From Herpetosiphon gulosus (lineage in GTDB: Bacteria > Chloroflexota > Chloroflexia > Chloroflexales > Herpetosiphonaceae), in assembly GCF_039545135.1 (NCBI RefSeq), contig NZ_BAABRU010000007.1, positions 248,001 through 312,000 of the forward strand: a stretch of 64,000 bases of DNA, written 5' to 3'. Position 1 is the stretch's first letter. Every line of letters begins with the position of its first letter. Below, in pieces: positions 8,369-17,064 of the stretch. The notes under the pieces were generated by a model, which saw only the letters and a list, made by a program, of their open reading frames with translations, had not been told where the DNA came from and ran no database searches. The position numbers and the translations under genes are program-made.

Positions 8369-9570
8369 TATAATCGGGCTTGCACTTCGGCGGCCAGCTG
8401 CGGCGGATCGCTCATGGTGATGCTGATGGTTGGCGTGCGATGCCAGTTGGCACAATCGCGCAGCATCACGGCCAAAGCGTCGTACAAGGCTTCGCTTAGA
8501 TCGATGTGTGGCTCCAAATGCAACGCATGCACTCGAAAAATCCCGGCGCTGCGTTCAGCCTTGGCATCAATCCGCCCAATCAAACGATCGTTCCAGAGAA
8601 TTGGCAAGGTAAAATAGCCATAGCGCCGCTTGGGGGCTGGGGTATAGCATTCGATCCAATAATCAAACTGCCAAAAATCCCTTGTTCGTTGGCGATCCCA
8701 AATTAAGTTGTCGAAGGGCGAAAGCATAGTAGTCAGGCTGGGCGTGGGCGTGTGCTCCAACAAATGGCGTTGTTCATGATGAATATAGGCTGGGGTCTTC
8801 CAACCTTCCACCTGCACCTCGATCGCCTTGCCTTCTGCCGCCCAGGTTTGCAGCCGTTCTTTGATGCCAACTCGTTTTTGGCGAAAGTAATCGGGCAGAT
8901 GCCGTTCAGTGGCAATCCCCATCGAGCGCAAGCCACGCTCGCTCAATTGCTCGGCGGCGGCCTCAAAACTAAGCACATCACGATCATCCCAATTGGGCAT
9001 AACTCGCTCGGTTAGTTCATAAACCCGTTGAAATTTTTCGCGGCGCACAATCATCAATTCGCCCATACCCCAGAGGATATCGAGCGCCGATTTGGCTGGT
9101 TTCCAATTCCACCAGCCACCGCCAGCATGATCGGCTGGAGCTTCAAAATCGGCTGAGCGCAACGGGCCACGCTCACGAATCATCGCAAGCACGCCATCAG
9201 TCACCGCCTTATTTTCCTCGAGCCAACGCCGCGACCGATGCCAATCCTGGATATAGCGCAACATCGCCGGACGCAGCAAGGGAAATAATTCAATCGGCAA
9301 GAACGAGGCTGCGTGGGCCCAATATTCAAATAATTGACCAGCTGGATATTGCAACTGGTCAAACCAAGCTGGATCATAATCGCCCAAACGGCTCCAAAGC
9401 ACAAAGTAGGGCGCACGCGCCACCACATTGATCGTATCGATTTGGACAATTTGCATGCGCTGGACGGTTTGTTGCAAGGTGGTTTGATCAACCTTGGCCG
9501 GACGATGATCTAAGCCTTGGGCCGCAATCGCAATCGCCCGCGCTTGATCAAGTGAGATAGTGCGAGTCAT
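8365..9570 (-). CDS. YcaQ/AlkZ-like DNA glycosylase (HTH_42 winged-helix family)
   Basis: 401 residues, the usual size. The family (HTH_42, three tandem winged helices) includes E. coli YcaQ and Streptomyces AlkZ, which unhook interstrand crosslinks and excise alkylated bases. The catalytic Q-phi-D/Q motif is present as VQIDT (residues about 42-46), the QxD form of the YcaQ branch. Further family features are the SRLGDY segment and the LSPFDNLIWDRQRT block near residue 290. Probably active in base excision repair of bulky or crosslinking lesions. Confidence 0.88.
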   Translation of the reverse strand: MTRTISLDQARAIAIAAQGLDHRPAKVDQTTLQQTVQRMQIVQIDTINVVARAPYFVLWSRLGDYDPAWFDQLQYPAGQLFEYWAHAASFLPIELFPLLRPAMLRYIQDWHRSRRWLEENKAVTDGVLAMIRERGPLRSADFEAPADHAGGGWWNWKPAKSALDILWGMGELMIVRREKFQRVYELTERVMPNWDDRDVLSFEAAAEQLSERGLRSMGIATERHLPDYFRQKRVGIKERLQTWAAEGKAIEVQVEGWKTPAYIHHEQRHLLEHTPTPSLTTMLSPFDNLIWDRQRTRDFWQFDYWIECYTPAPKRRYGYFTLPILWNDRLIGRIDAKAERSAGIFRVHALHLEPHIDLSEALYDALAVMLRDCANWHRTPTISITMSDPPQLAAEVQARLY

Positions 9571-9636
9571 GAAGCATCCTTAATTCAAATCCAAATAGGC
9601 CTAGCAACGCTACGCCGTTTGCACTTCGAGCATCGA

Positions 9637-10686
9637 TTAATTGGCTTGCAGGCTGGCCAGATCGATCACAAAGCGATATTTGACATCGCTTTTGAGCATG
9701 CGCTCGTAGGCTTGGTCGATTTGAGTCACATCTATTAATTCGATATCCGCCAATACATTATGTTCAGCACAGAAATCTAACATTTCCTGAGTTTCGGCGA
9801 TACCACCAATCAACGAGCCAGTTAATTGGCGACGGCGAAAAATCAAATCGGGGTAACTGGGGGTTGGATGGGGATTTTCGGGCACGCCCACGAGGCAGAG
9901 CGTACCATCACGTTTCAACAAACTTAAATAATCATCAAGATTATGCGCGGCAGAAACTGTATTCAGAATAAAATCGAAGCTGTTGCGTTGGCTGCGCATG
10001 CCCGCAGCATCTTTGGAGATCACCACTGAAGCGCCCAAACGCTCAGCATCAGCAGCTTTATGCGGCGAGGTGGTGAATAAAACCACTTCAGCACCCATGG
10101 CTTTGGCAATTTTCACCCCAATATGACCTAAACCACCTAAGCCAACCACACCAACTTTTTGGCCGGGCTGAACCTTCCAATGGCGCAATGGCGAGTAGGT
10201 AGTGATGCCAGCACACAGCAATGGCGCAACCCGCGCTAAATCCAAATGCTCGGCAATCCGCAAGACAAAATGCTGATCAACCACAATTTGGCTGGAATAG
10301 CCGCCATAGGTCACGCCGCCCGTGTGCAGATCGGGGCTATTGTAGGTATAGGTGGTTTTGGAGCAGAATTGTTCTTGACCATCGCGGCAATCGAAACATT
10401 CGCCACACGAATCGACCATACAGCCAACTCCAACTGCATCGCCAACGCTAAATTTTTGCACGTCAGCGCCGACTGCCACTACTCGTCCAACAATTTCGTG
10501 GCCAGGCACAATCGGATAGACCGTGCCATCCCACTCGCTACGGGCTTGATGTAAATCGGAATGGCAAATGCCACAGTATAAAATTTCAATTTGAACATCG
10601 GTGGCAGTTAAATCGCGGCGCTCGAATTGGAAGGGGGCAAACGGAGCATCGGCGCTAAAAGCAGCATATCCTTTGGTCGTTAGCAT
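9637..10686 (-). CDS. Zinc-dependent alcohol dehydrogenase (YahK/CAD-like)
   Basis: About 349 residues from the ATG at 10686, preceded by AGGAGGAA. The medium-chain zinc dehydrogenase signature is complete: CGICHSD and GHE for the catalytic zinc, four Cys around CGECFDCRDGQEQFC for the structural zinc, and the Rossmann loop GLGGLGHIG. The order and spacing match the cinnamyl-alcohol dehydrogenase/YahK branch, which reduces a wide range of aldehydes with NADPH. The physiological substrate is unknown. Confidence 0.92.
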   Translation of the reverse strand: MLTTKGYAAFSADAPFAPFQFERRDLTATDVQIEILYCGICHSDLHQARSEWDGTVYPIVPGHEIVGRVVAVGADVQKFSVGDAVGVGCMVDSCGECFDCRDGQEQFCSKTTYTYNSPDLHTGGVTYGGYSSQIVVDQHFVLRIAEHLDLARVAPLLCAGITTYSPLRHWKVQPGQKVGVVGLGGLGHIGVKIAKAMGAEVVLFTTSPHKAADAERLGASVVISKDAAGMRSQRNSFDFILNTVSAAHNLDDYLSLLKRDGTLCLVGVPENPHPTPSYPDLIFRRRQLTGSLIGGIAETQEMLDFCAEHNVLADIELIDVTQIDQAYERMLKSDVKYRFVIDLASLQAN

Positions 10687-10757
10687 GGGCTTCCTCCTAC
10701 AACAAAACATATGTGCAGTTTACCCAAAAAACGTTAACCATGCATGTGACCTAAGGC

Positions 10758-12686
10758 TTATTTTTGCAACCACACAATCGTCAGATCATCGACGGGGCTG
10801 CGATCTTGCATAAAATTGCTAATTTGCTTGAATAAATAATTATGATATGGCTCGATCGCGGGCCATTGGCGATAGCCTGCCAGAATTGTTTCGAGCAACT
10901 CGAAGCCTAGCATTTGATTAGCCGGATTACGCGCTTCAACCACACCATCGCTGACAAATACCACATGATCATCTGGTTTAAGCTGAATCATACGTTCTTG
11001 ATATTGAATATCGGGGCGCGAACCAATCGGCAAACCAACCACATCAATTTCTTCAAGCGTGCCAGCTCGCAGCAAATAGGGCATAACCATCCCGGCATTA
11101 GCCAGATGTAAGGTTTCAGTCGCTTGATCATAAATTGCATACAGAATTGCCGCATTCATATGATTGGCTTTGAGCCGATCGATCAACAAGCTGTTGAGGG
11201 TTTGTAATAAGACTGCTGGCTGACTGCCTTCGCGTGCCCGTTCTTCCAAGGTACTTGAAACCAGCGCCATCATCAAGGCAGCGCCAACGCCCTTGCCCGA
11301 AATATCGCCGATTGCTACCCCAACCCGACCATGGCCCAAATCGACAAAGCTATAGAAATCGCCGCCAACTTCAGCCGAAGGCAATGAATGGGCATTCGCC
11401 CGTAGCAGATCAGGCTCCCATGGCGGGCGCTGCGAGAGCAAGCCAAGCTGAATATCATGGGCTAAAGTCAGGCCTTGTTGCAGATAATCGTTTTTCTCTT
11501 GCAGTTGATCGGTTACTTGGACTAATTGCTGATAGGCCAAGCGTAATTCGTTGGTGCGCAGGGCAACTTGCTCTTCGAGTTGCTCGCGATTGGTACGCAG
11601 TTGCTCGGTCATACGGGTAAAACTACGAATTAACAAGCCCAATTCATCATCACGCGAGGGCAAATCGGCAGTTTGCAAATTGCCTTCGGCTACATGGGCA
11701 GCAGCCTCGGTTAATTGAGCAATCGGCAACACCACCCGTCGCATCAAACTCAAGACCGCCAAGACCGCCAAAGCCTCTAAAACCAAACCAATCGCCATAA
11801 TAATGATACTTAGTTCGCGGGCGGGAGCAAAAGCCTCAGTTTGGCTGACCTCGCTGAGCAAAATCAGATCGCGACCTTCGAGCCAGCGATAGACCCCAAC
11901 TACATCATCGCCAGCATAATTTTGATATTTGGCGTTGCCATTTTGCTTGGCGAGCGCTTGCTGAATGCCATATGAATCAACCACGATTGGCATGCCTGGT
12001 CGGCCAAAGCGTTTACTTGAAACAAAACGCTGCTTACTATCGACCAAATAGGTTTCACTGCTGCGACCTAAGCCAACCCGTTGCACCAAAATATCATCAA
12101 GCCGCGAGAGATTAATGTGAGCTGCCAACACTGCATAGACATTATTATCTTGGTCAAACAACGGGCTAGCAATCGTCATGGTTGGAATATCTAAATCATT
12201 GGGATAGATATTCTCGATATACAAGCCAAATTGACCAACATTAACATATTCAACGCCACTAACAATGCTGCCCTCATGCAGTGGATCAGTTGAGAAAATC
12301 ACCCGCCCAACTTGGTTGAGTACAAAAATTTCATCAAATTTGGTTTGATTTTTGACGACTGAACGCATGTAGGTCGAGAGGGTATCGTAGGCAGTATTGG
12401 CTTCGGGGCTGACTAATTTAGAGTTGGCCAGCATATTGGCATTCGTTCGCACCAATGGCAAGCCAGCTAATAATTGCACTTCCTTACGCTGATCGTCGAT
12501 CCAGCGCTCAATTTCTTGCTCTTTGAGTGAGGTTGCAATGCTCAGGCGTTCAACGACCGATTGCTCAATCGCACCTTGCCCAAGCCAATAGGCTGTGAAG
12601 CCCAAAAGACTTACAGCCAAGGTGGCTACCAAACAAAACATTGCCACTAAGCGGGCAACTAAGCTGCGTTTAATTAAGCGCAGCAC
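10758..12686 (-). CDS. Membrane Cache-HAMP-SpoIIE (PP2C) serine phosphatase
   Basis: 642 residues. A first membrane segment near residues 10-32 and a second near 290-315 (IIIMAIGLVLEALAVLAVL) enclose a ~250-residue extracytoplasmic domain of dCache type. After the second segment come a HAMP domain, a coiled coil (EEQVALRTNELRLAYQQL) and a SpoIIE/PP2C phosphatase with metal sites in VGGDFYSFVD, GDISGKGVGAALM and FVSDGVVEARN. Such proteins sense small ligands outside and dephosphorylate anti-sigma-factor antagonists or similar targets inside. No sigma-factor regulator is nearby, so its target is unknown. Confidence 0.92.
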   Translation of the reverse strand: MLRLIKRSLVARLVAMFCLVATLAVSLLGFTAYWLGQGAIEQSVVERLSIATSLKEQEIERWIDDQRKEVQLLAGLPLVRTNANMLANSKLVSPEANTAYDTLSTYMRSVVKNQTKFDEIFVLNQVGRVIFSTDPLHEGSIVSGVEYVNVGQFGLYIENIYPNDLDIPTMTIASPLFDQDNNVYAVLAAHINLSRLDDILVQRVGLGRSSETYLVDSKQRFVSSKRFGRPGMPIVVDSYGIQQALAKQNGNAKYQNYAGDDVVGVYRWLEGRDLILLSEVSQTEAFAPARELSIIIMAIGLVLEALAVLAVLSLMRRVVLPIAQLTEAAAHVAEGNLQTADLPSRDDELGLLIRSFTRMTEQLRTNREQLEEQVALRTNELRLAYQQLVQVTDQLQEKNDYLQQGLTLAHDIQLGLLSQRPPWEPDLLRANAHSLPSAEVGGDFYSFVDLGHGRVGVAIGDISGKGVGAALMMALVSSTLEERAREGSQPAVLLQTLNSLLIDRLKANHMNAAILYAIYDQATETLHLANAGMVMPYLLRAGTLEEIDVVGLPIGSRPDIQYQERMIQLKPDDHVVFVSDGVVEARNPANQMLGFELLETILAGYRQWPAIEPYHNYLFKQISNFMQDRSPVDDLTIVWLQK

Positions 12687-12746
12687 TCTAAACCTCGCGC
12701 AACATAGCTAGATTGTTCATCGGCCCCCATTGTACCAGCAATTTGA

Positions 12747-12797
12747 TCCACGAAGGACACGAAGCGCACGAAGCATGAAACCGCGAAGGACGCGAAG
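12747..12797. repeat. Copy of the CACGAAGGACACGAAG repeat
   Basis: Three imperfect tandem versions of the unit (CCACGAAGGACACGAAG, CGCACGAAG, CCGCGAAGGACGCGAAG). The same unit is the stem of the palindrome at 61566-61632 and occurs in part at 46302-46320. Confidence 0.75.
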
Positions 12798-12984
12798 TTA
12801 TTGAGCCACAAATTTCACTAAGGGCAGTTTTAGCCACAGATTATCACAGATTTTGATGATTATGCAGCTGTTCCCTCTGTACTTACTAGATTCTCGCTGC
12901 TCATTCTGCCCCCTCGCCCCTGAATCCTGACCCCTATGTTCTTTTTGCCTTTTGCCTTGTTAACAACTTGCTCATCAAAAGCGG

Positions 12985-13013
12985 TTGACGCTACTAGGTA
13001 ACTCAAGTAAGAT
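12985..13013 (+). promoter_or_regulatory. Sigma-70-type promoter of the rseP operon
   Basis: TTGACG, 17 bases, then TAAGAT, ending 49 bases before the rseP ATG. Matches to consensus are 5/6 and 4/6. Confidence 0.5.
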
Positions 13014-13062
13014 TCATTCGCGGTCGGCATAGGCCGTACACCACTATCCACGGGAGATCTTT

Positions 13063-14160
13063 ATGGATTTTAGCAGTTTGGCGTGGCTTGCGGTTATTCC
13101 CGCTTTAGGCTTTTTAGTTGTTGTTCATGAATTGGGCCACTATTGGGTTGGCCGCAAAATGGGCATTAAGATCGAAGAATTTGGCATTGGGTTACCGCCA
13201 CGCGCCAAAGTGTTGTTCGTGCGCAAGGGAATTCCATTTACGCTTAACTGGCTGCCCCTCGGCGGCTTTGTGCGGTTTGCAGGCGAAGAAGGTGGCTTCG
13301 ACGACCCCGATAGCCTAGCTTCGGCCTCGCCAGGTCGCCGGATTCCGGTGATGGCAGCTGGGGTGATCGCCAATGTGATTACCGCGATCATTATGTTTGC
13401 GATCATTTTTGCAATTTGGGGCTACCCCAACCTTGATAAGGTCATGGTTGCATCAACCGATGAATTTGCCTCAAACGCTGGGTTTCAGGTTGAAGATGTG
13501 TTTGTATCGATCAATGGTTCACCGATTAGCGCCGATGAACAGGTACGGCGGTTGGTTGAAACCAGCGGTGGTGAGCCATTAACCGTGATTGTGCAACGGG
13601 CTGGCGCTGAACAAAGCTTGACTGTCACCCCCCAATACAGCGAAGAAGCACAGCGCTATCGTTTTGGGGTTGGCTTGGGCAATCCACGCGAATCAGTTAA
13701 TATTTTCCAAGCGATCATCAACGGGTTTACCTATAGTTTTCGGCTATTAGGTGAAATGTTTATCGGTTTTGCCATGCTGATCGGCGGTTTGCTGGGCACG
13801 AATGCGGCTCCTGAAGGCGGCTTAGCTGGCCCAGTTGGCATCGCTCGCTTGACAGGGCAGGTTGCTCGCTCGGGCTTGCGCGATTATCTTAATTTTACGG
13901 CCTTGCTCAGCCTGAATTTGGCTTTGATCAACATTTTGCCAATTCCAGCGCTTGATGGGAGTCGGATTATTTTTGCCTTGATCGAAGCCATTCGCCGCAA
14001 GAAGATTCCACCTGAGCGCGAAGCAGTTGTGCATGCTGTGGGGATGATGATGTTGCTTGGTTTGATGCTGTTAATTACAGTTTCCGACGTGCGCAATATC
14101 ATAAGTGGTGAGCCAGCGATCACGATGCCGCCAACCCCAACGCCAATCGTTAGACCATAA
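13063..14160 (+). CDS. rseP: Site-2 intramembrane metalloprotease RseP (M50)
   Basis: 365 residues, the size of bacterial RseP/RasP. HExxH is visible in VVHELGHYWVGRKMG (about residues 22-26), the third zinc ligand region in LPIPALDGSRI, and a PDZ domain between (VFVSINGSPISADEQV). Several membrane segments flank these. It should cleave transmembrane substrates such as anti-sigma factors and remnant signal peptides. It heads a run of closely spaced genes to 16852; none of them encodes an anti-sigma factor. The C-terminus carries a short TPTPT tail. Confidence 0.93.
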   Translation: MDFSSLAWLAVIPALGFLVVVHELGHYWVGRKMGIKIEEFGIGLPPRAKVLFVRKGIPFTLNWLPLGGFVRFAGEEGGFDDPDSLASASPGRRIPVMAAGVIANVITAIIMFAIIFAIWGYPNLDKVMVASTDEFASNAGFQVEDVFVSINGSPISADEQVRRLVETSGGEPLTVIVQRAGAEQSLTVTPQYSEEAQRYRFGVGLGNPRESVNIFQAIINGFTYSFRLLGEMFIGFAMLIGGLLGTNAAPEGGLAGPVGIARLTGQVARSGLRDYLNFTALLSLNLALINILPIPALDGSRIIFALIEAIRRKKIPPEREAVVHAVGMMMLLGLMLLITVSDVRNIISGEPAITMPPTPTPIVRP

Positions 14161-14164
14161 AATT

Positions 14165-14398
14165 ATGGCCGAGCGTAAGCCAATTATCCGCGCCAGCGAG
14201 CTTGGCGAATATGATTTTTGTGCCCGAGCTTGGTGGCTACGCCGTGAGTGTGGCTGGGAAGGGCGTTTTCCCGAACATTTAGCCCAAGGCGAAACGGCGC
14301 ATCAACGCCATGGCCAAGATTTGCAGCAAAGCCAGTGGTTACGCACCGTAGCCATTGGCTTGTTGCTGCTAGCCGCCTTGGCCTTGGTGTTGGCATGA
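14165..14398 (+). CDS. Cas4-like nuclease, N-terminal half with membrane helix
   Basis: 77 residues. The opening (IRASELGEYDFCARAWWLRR) matches the start of Cas4/RecB-type PD-(D/E)XK nucleases, where this Cys is one of the four Fe-S ligands. The C-terminus is one hydrophobic helix (VAIGLLLLAALALVLA). The reading frame stops there, and an ATGA overlap leads into the next gene, which carries the rest of the fold. It may be a separately made subunit, or a single gene broken by a frameshift. The frame offset between the two halves is -1. Confidence 0.7.
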   Translation: MAERKPIIRASELGEYDFCARAWWLRRECGWEGRFPEHLAQGETAHQRHGQDLQQSQWLRTVAIGLLLLAALALVLA

Positions 14399-14910
14399 TT
14401 TGGCTAGCACTTGCTTTGGGCTTAATTGCGCTTTGGTTCTGGCGACGGAGCAACCAACTGCGGGCTAGCACCGGCCTGCCTTGGCGCACCGTGGTTTATC
14501 ACGATACTGCTCGCCGTGAATTAACCAAAGCGTTATTTTCAGCCCGTTATCAATTAACTGGCAAGCCCGATTATGTCTTGGCCGATGGCAAGGCCTTGAT
14601 TCCGGTTGAGGTCAAGCCGCAGCGCCAAGCAACCAGCCCACGCCAAGGCGATATTTTACAGTTGGCAGCCTATTGTTTGTTGTTGGAAGAAGCAACTGGC
14701 GTGGCTCCGCGCTATGGTTTGTTGCGCTACGCTCAGCATACCTTCCAAGTCGATTGGACGGATCAGCTGTATCAGGCTTTGCTGGAAACGCTCGACGCGA
14801 TGCGCGACGAGCTTGAGTTAAATGATGTTGAACGTTCGCATGAACAACCTTGGCGTTGTCGCGCCTGTGGATTTGGCGACCGCTGCACAGATGCGCTAGA
14901 ATATGACTAG
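14395..14910 (+). CDS. Cas4-like nuclease, C-terminal half with membrane helix
   Basis: About 171 residues from the ATG of the ATGA overlap. It starts with a hydrophobic helix (MIWLALALGLIALWFW), then the nuclease core: GKPDYVLADG holds the PD acid, IPVEVKP the ExK, and DILQLAAYCLLLEE the QhxxY helix. It ends with WRCRACGFGDRC, three Cys spaced C-x2-C-x5-C as in the Cas4/AddB Fe-S cluster. With the upstream gene it completes a Cas4-like Dna2/RecB-family nuclease held at the membrane by a two-helix hairpin. No cas1/cas2 or CRISPR array is present, so a CRISPR role is not indicated. Confidence 0.82.
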   Translation: MIWLALALGLIALWFWRRSNQLRASTGLPWRTVVYHDTARRELTKALFSARYQLTGKPDYVLADGKALIPVEVKPQRQATSPRQGDILQLAAYCLLLEEATGVAPRYGLLRYAQHTFQVDWTDQLYQALLETLDAMRDELELNDVERSHEQPWRCRACGFGDRCTDALEYD

Positions 14911-14961
14911 CACATCCCAAGCTTTTGATAATGACGTTGCTAGCAAGCGTTGTGACAGACT

Positions 14962-15285
14962 ATGAAATTTAAAATTCGCCAACATCCACGCATGAAAGAT
15001 ATTTGTGTCGGTGATGAGGTTGTGTGGAATCCCCAATTGCTCTATGCCAATGTCGAGGAAATTTTTCCGGCAGCGGTCTGTGTTAAGTTGGCGATTCTGC
15101 GCACCGAGCCAACACCCAAATTGGAGCTACACTCACAGCTTTGGCGGGCTGACGATATTGAAAATCTCAGTGTTTGTCGTTGCTGTGGCTCACGTGAAAA
15201 TCTGGTCACGCCCTGTCATACAGGCGTGCCCTTTCGGTTGTGCCAACATTGTTACACCTGCCACATTGAGGAGTCTCTGGCATGA
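14962..15285 (+). CDS. Hypothetical zinc-ribbon protein
   Basis: 107 residues. An SH3-like N-terminal half (VGDEVVWNPQLLY) is followed by a zinc-ribbon-like C-terminal part (CRCCGSRENLVTPCHTG, then LCQHCYTCH). No named family is recognised. Its stop overlaps the ATG of the PTPS-like gene (ATGA), so the two are translationally coupled. Confidence 0.72.
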   Translation: MKFKIRQHPRMKDICVGDEVVWNPQLLYANVEEIFPAAVCVKLAILRTEPTPKLELHSQLWRADDIENLSVCRCCGSRENLVTPCHTGVPFRLCQHCYTCHIEESLA

Positions 15286-15785
15286 GCCAACGTATTTTCC
15301 GCTTGCAAGTAACTAAGGATCAGCTTGGTTTTGCGGCGGCGCATTTTATTACCATGCGCGGCAAATGTGAGCGGCTGCATGGCCATAATTATCGCGTAAC
15401 GGTCGAAGTAGAGGGCTTTTTATGCGAAGATCAATATGTGGTAGATTTTGGGGTGTTGAAAAAACACGCCGCTGAAATTGCCCGCACGCTTGATCATCGG
15501 GTATTGTTGGCCGCCGAGAATCCTAAAATCGAATATAGCCAAAACGAGCAGCATTTGACAGTGCGCTATGAAGATAAATATTATGTCTTCCCAATTGCCG
15601 AAGTGATTATGCTGCCAATTCAAAATACCACGGCTGAATTGTTGGCAACCTATTTTTGTGCTGAGTTGTGCGAACGTCTGCGCCAAGATGGCGTTGATAC
15701 GCTCAAAATGGTTGGGGTTTGGGTTTCCGAAGGGCCAGGTCAGCAAGCCTTCGCCAGCCGCGAATGGGTTCAAAGCTCATGCTGA
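15282..15785 (+). CDS. 6-pyruvoyl-tetrahydropterin synthase / QueD family
   Basis: 167 residues, slightly long for QueD. Zinc ligands are in FAAAHF and LHGHNY; the catalytic Cys is in MRGKCERLHGH and the Asp-His pair in TLDHRVL; the pterin-binding Glu is in WVSEGPG. These fit 6-carboxytetrahydropterin synthase (queuosine or 7-deazapurine pathway) or a PTPS. An extra ~25-residue insert (KIEYSQNEQHLTVRYEDKYY) between the halves sets it apart from the shortest QueD forms. No queC/queE neighbour is present. GAGGAG precedes the ATG. Confidence 0.85.
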   Translation: MSQRIFRLQVTKDQLGFAAAHFITMRGKCERLHGHNYRVTVEVEGFLCEDQYVVDFGVLKKHAAEIARTLDHRVLLAAENPKIEYSQNEQHLTVRYEDKYYVFPIAEVIMLPIQNTTAELLATYFCAELCERLRQDGVDTLKMVGVWVSEGPGQQAFASREWVQSSC

Positions 15786-15795
15786 GGTATACGCT

Positions 15796-16119
15796 ATGGA
15801 TGGAATGAGCGCTCTGGTGGTGATTATCGGGGCAGTTGGGTTAATTACCCTCTTGATTATGCGCACCAAAACCTATCGCGAACGCTTGCGCTTTCAGGCG
15901 CGGGCGATGGATCGCCATGTGCGAACCACCAATATTCGCGATGATGTGCGCCAAGATATTTTAGACCTTTTGATTCGTGGCGATCGCTTGGCCGCCATCC
16001 AATATGCCCACGAACAAACCCACCTCGATTTGTTAGAAGCGCGAACCTTGGTTGATGATATTGAAAAAGCGTTGAAAAAACACGACCAAACCCAAGGAGC
16101 CAGCAACGATGGCCATTGA
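15796..16119 (+). CDS. Membrane-anchored protein with L7/L12 C-terminal-like domain
   Basis: 107 residues. An N-terminal membrane helix (ALVVIIGAVGLITLLIM) and a basic linker lead into LIRGDRLAAIQYAHEQTHLDLLEARTLV, which resembles the C-terminal domain of ribosomal protein L7/L12 (the I-x-x-V-R-E-x-T-x-L-x-L-x-E-A-K pattern). Stand-alone membrane proteins with this domain occur in several phyla and have no agreed function. It overlaps the next gene by 11 bp. Confidence 0.7.
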   Translation: MDGMSALVVIIGAVGLITLLIMRTKTYRERLRFQARAMDRHVRTTNIRDDVRQDILDLLIRGDRLAAIQYAHEQTHLDLLEARTLVDDIEKALKKHDQTQGASNDGH

Positions 16120-16852
16120 TCTTGCACCCCACAACCCCTATGGTTTAACCGTGCGCAGCGCCGTGCTTGGGCGCTGTGGCGGTTTTGGGGCGGGCACAGA
16201 TCGCTTGGCAAATCTCGATAATCTTGGGGCAATTATCACTGATCCGTTGGGCACACGCGATCAAGCGATTCAATTAATGCCAACTACAGGCGGATTGCTG
16301 TATCGTTCATCAACCCGCACCTGGCGACGCGCCCAACGTGATGCAGCCCATTGGCAAACCCTCGATCTGCCAGTGCTGCTCTGCCTACAACCACGCAGCA
16401 TTCAGGATCTCCAAGAATTATTGCGTAACCTGCACGAGGGTGAATGGGCGGCGGTGCTGCTAGATCTTGAGCAAAGTAGCGAGTTGAATCACATGGCACG
16501 TTGGTGTGAGTTGGTGCGCAATCAATGGGAAGCTCCGCTGTTAATGCAAGTTGCCACCGATCAAATTAGCCAACTCAATAGCATTCCACAAACAATTGAT
16601 GCTTTGTTACTTGGTTCGGGGCCACGAGCGAAATATGGTCAACATTATGGGCGCTTGCTAGGGCCAGGGATTGAGCCAATGCTAGGCTGGGGGCTTGAGC
16701 GTTTACGCGAACTAACCGAAAAACCGCTGATTTGTAGTGCACCCAGCCTAGCCAGCATCAGCACGTTGCCTGAAATTGGGGCACAAGCGATTGTGCTCGA
16801 TAGCATGTTGTGGACAACAGCACCACAACATGTACCGCAAATTAACCTCTAA
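16109..16852 (+). CDS. Degenerate dihydroorotate-dehydrogenase-like barrel protein
   Basis: 247 residues, shorter than DHODH (about 300). The opening (NPYGLTVRSAVLGRCGGFGAGT, then LGAIITD) follows the start of class 1 DHODH, but the flavin-contacting Lys of the usual VTK motif is Asp, and no NPNCP-like or catalytic Cys/Ser loop is apparent. It may be a TIM-barrel protein with lost oxidoreductase function or a different substrate. An AAGGAG site precedes the ATG. It is the last gene of the rseP run. Confidence 0.65.
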   Translation: MAIDLAPHNPYGLTVRSAVLGRCGGFGAGTDRLANLDNLGAIITDPLGTRDQAIQLMPTTGGLLYRSSTRTWRRAQRDAAHWQTLDLPVLLCLQPRSIQDLQELLRNLHEGEWAAVLLDLEQSSELNHMARWCELVRNQWEAPLLMQVATDQISQLNSIPQTIDALLLGSGPRAKYGQHYGRLLGPGIEPMLGWGLERLRELTEKPLICSAPSLASISTLPEIGAQAIVLDSMLWTTAPQHVPQINL

Positions 16853-17064
16853 TCCCCCACAATTCGCATAGCTCAAGTGGTTAACCATCGCAAGACCTAG
16901 GCCAATTGTCCCCCTTGCTCCTATTACTCTGCCTACTCCAAAAACAACACTATTGCCCCTCATTTCAGCCTATGGCTTAGGGGTAGACTATCTATATTGA
17001 AATTGGGCATATTGAACAATGCTGTTTTTAGGAGTGGAAGCAGCCTTGGCAAAGGAAGAATTGT

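Larger units (their letters stand above)
12687..13062. other. Intergenic region with dispersed repeats and the rseP promoter
   Basis: 376 bases without a credible gene. It holds a CACGAAGGACACGAAG-type repeat at 12747-12797, a low-complexity tract with GTTCTTTTTGCC near 12940-12960, and the rseP promoter at its right end. The minus-strand open frame here (12860-13051) starts in repeat sequence and has no ribosome site, so I do not call it. Confidence 0.6.

Noticed and set aside
12860-13051. Minus-strand open frame in the intergenic region before rseP
   Set aside because: It covers repeat and promoter sequence, has no ribosome site and no protein-like pattern.
14184-14489. Long antisense frame over the split Cas4-like genes
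   Set aside because: Shadow frame; the plus-strand genes carry clear nuclease motifs.
14165-14910. Part of a CRISPR adaptation module
   Set aside because: No cas1, cas2 or repeat array is present in the window.
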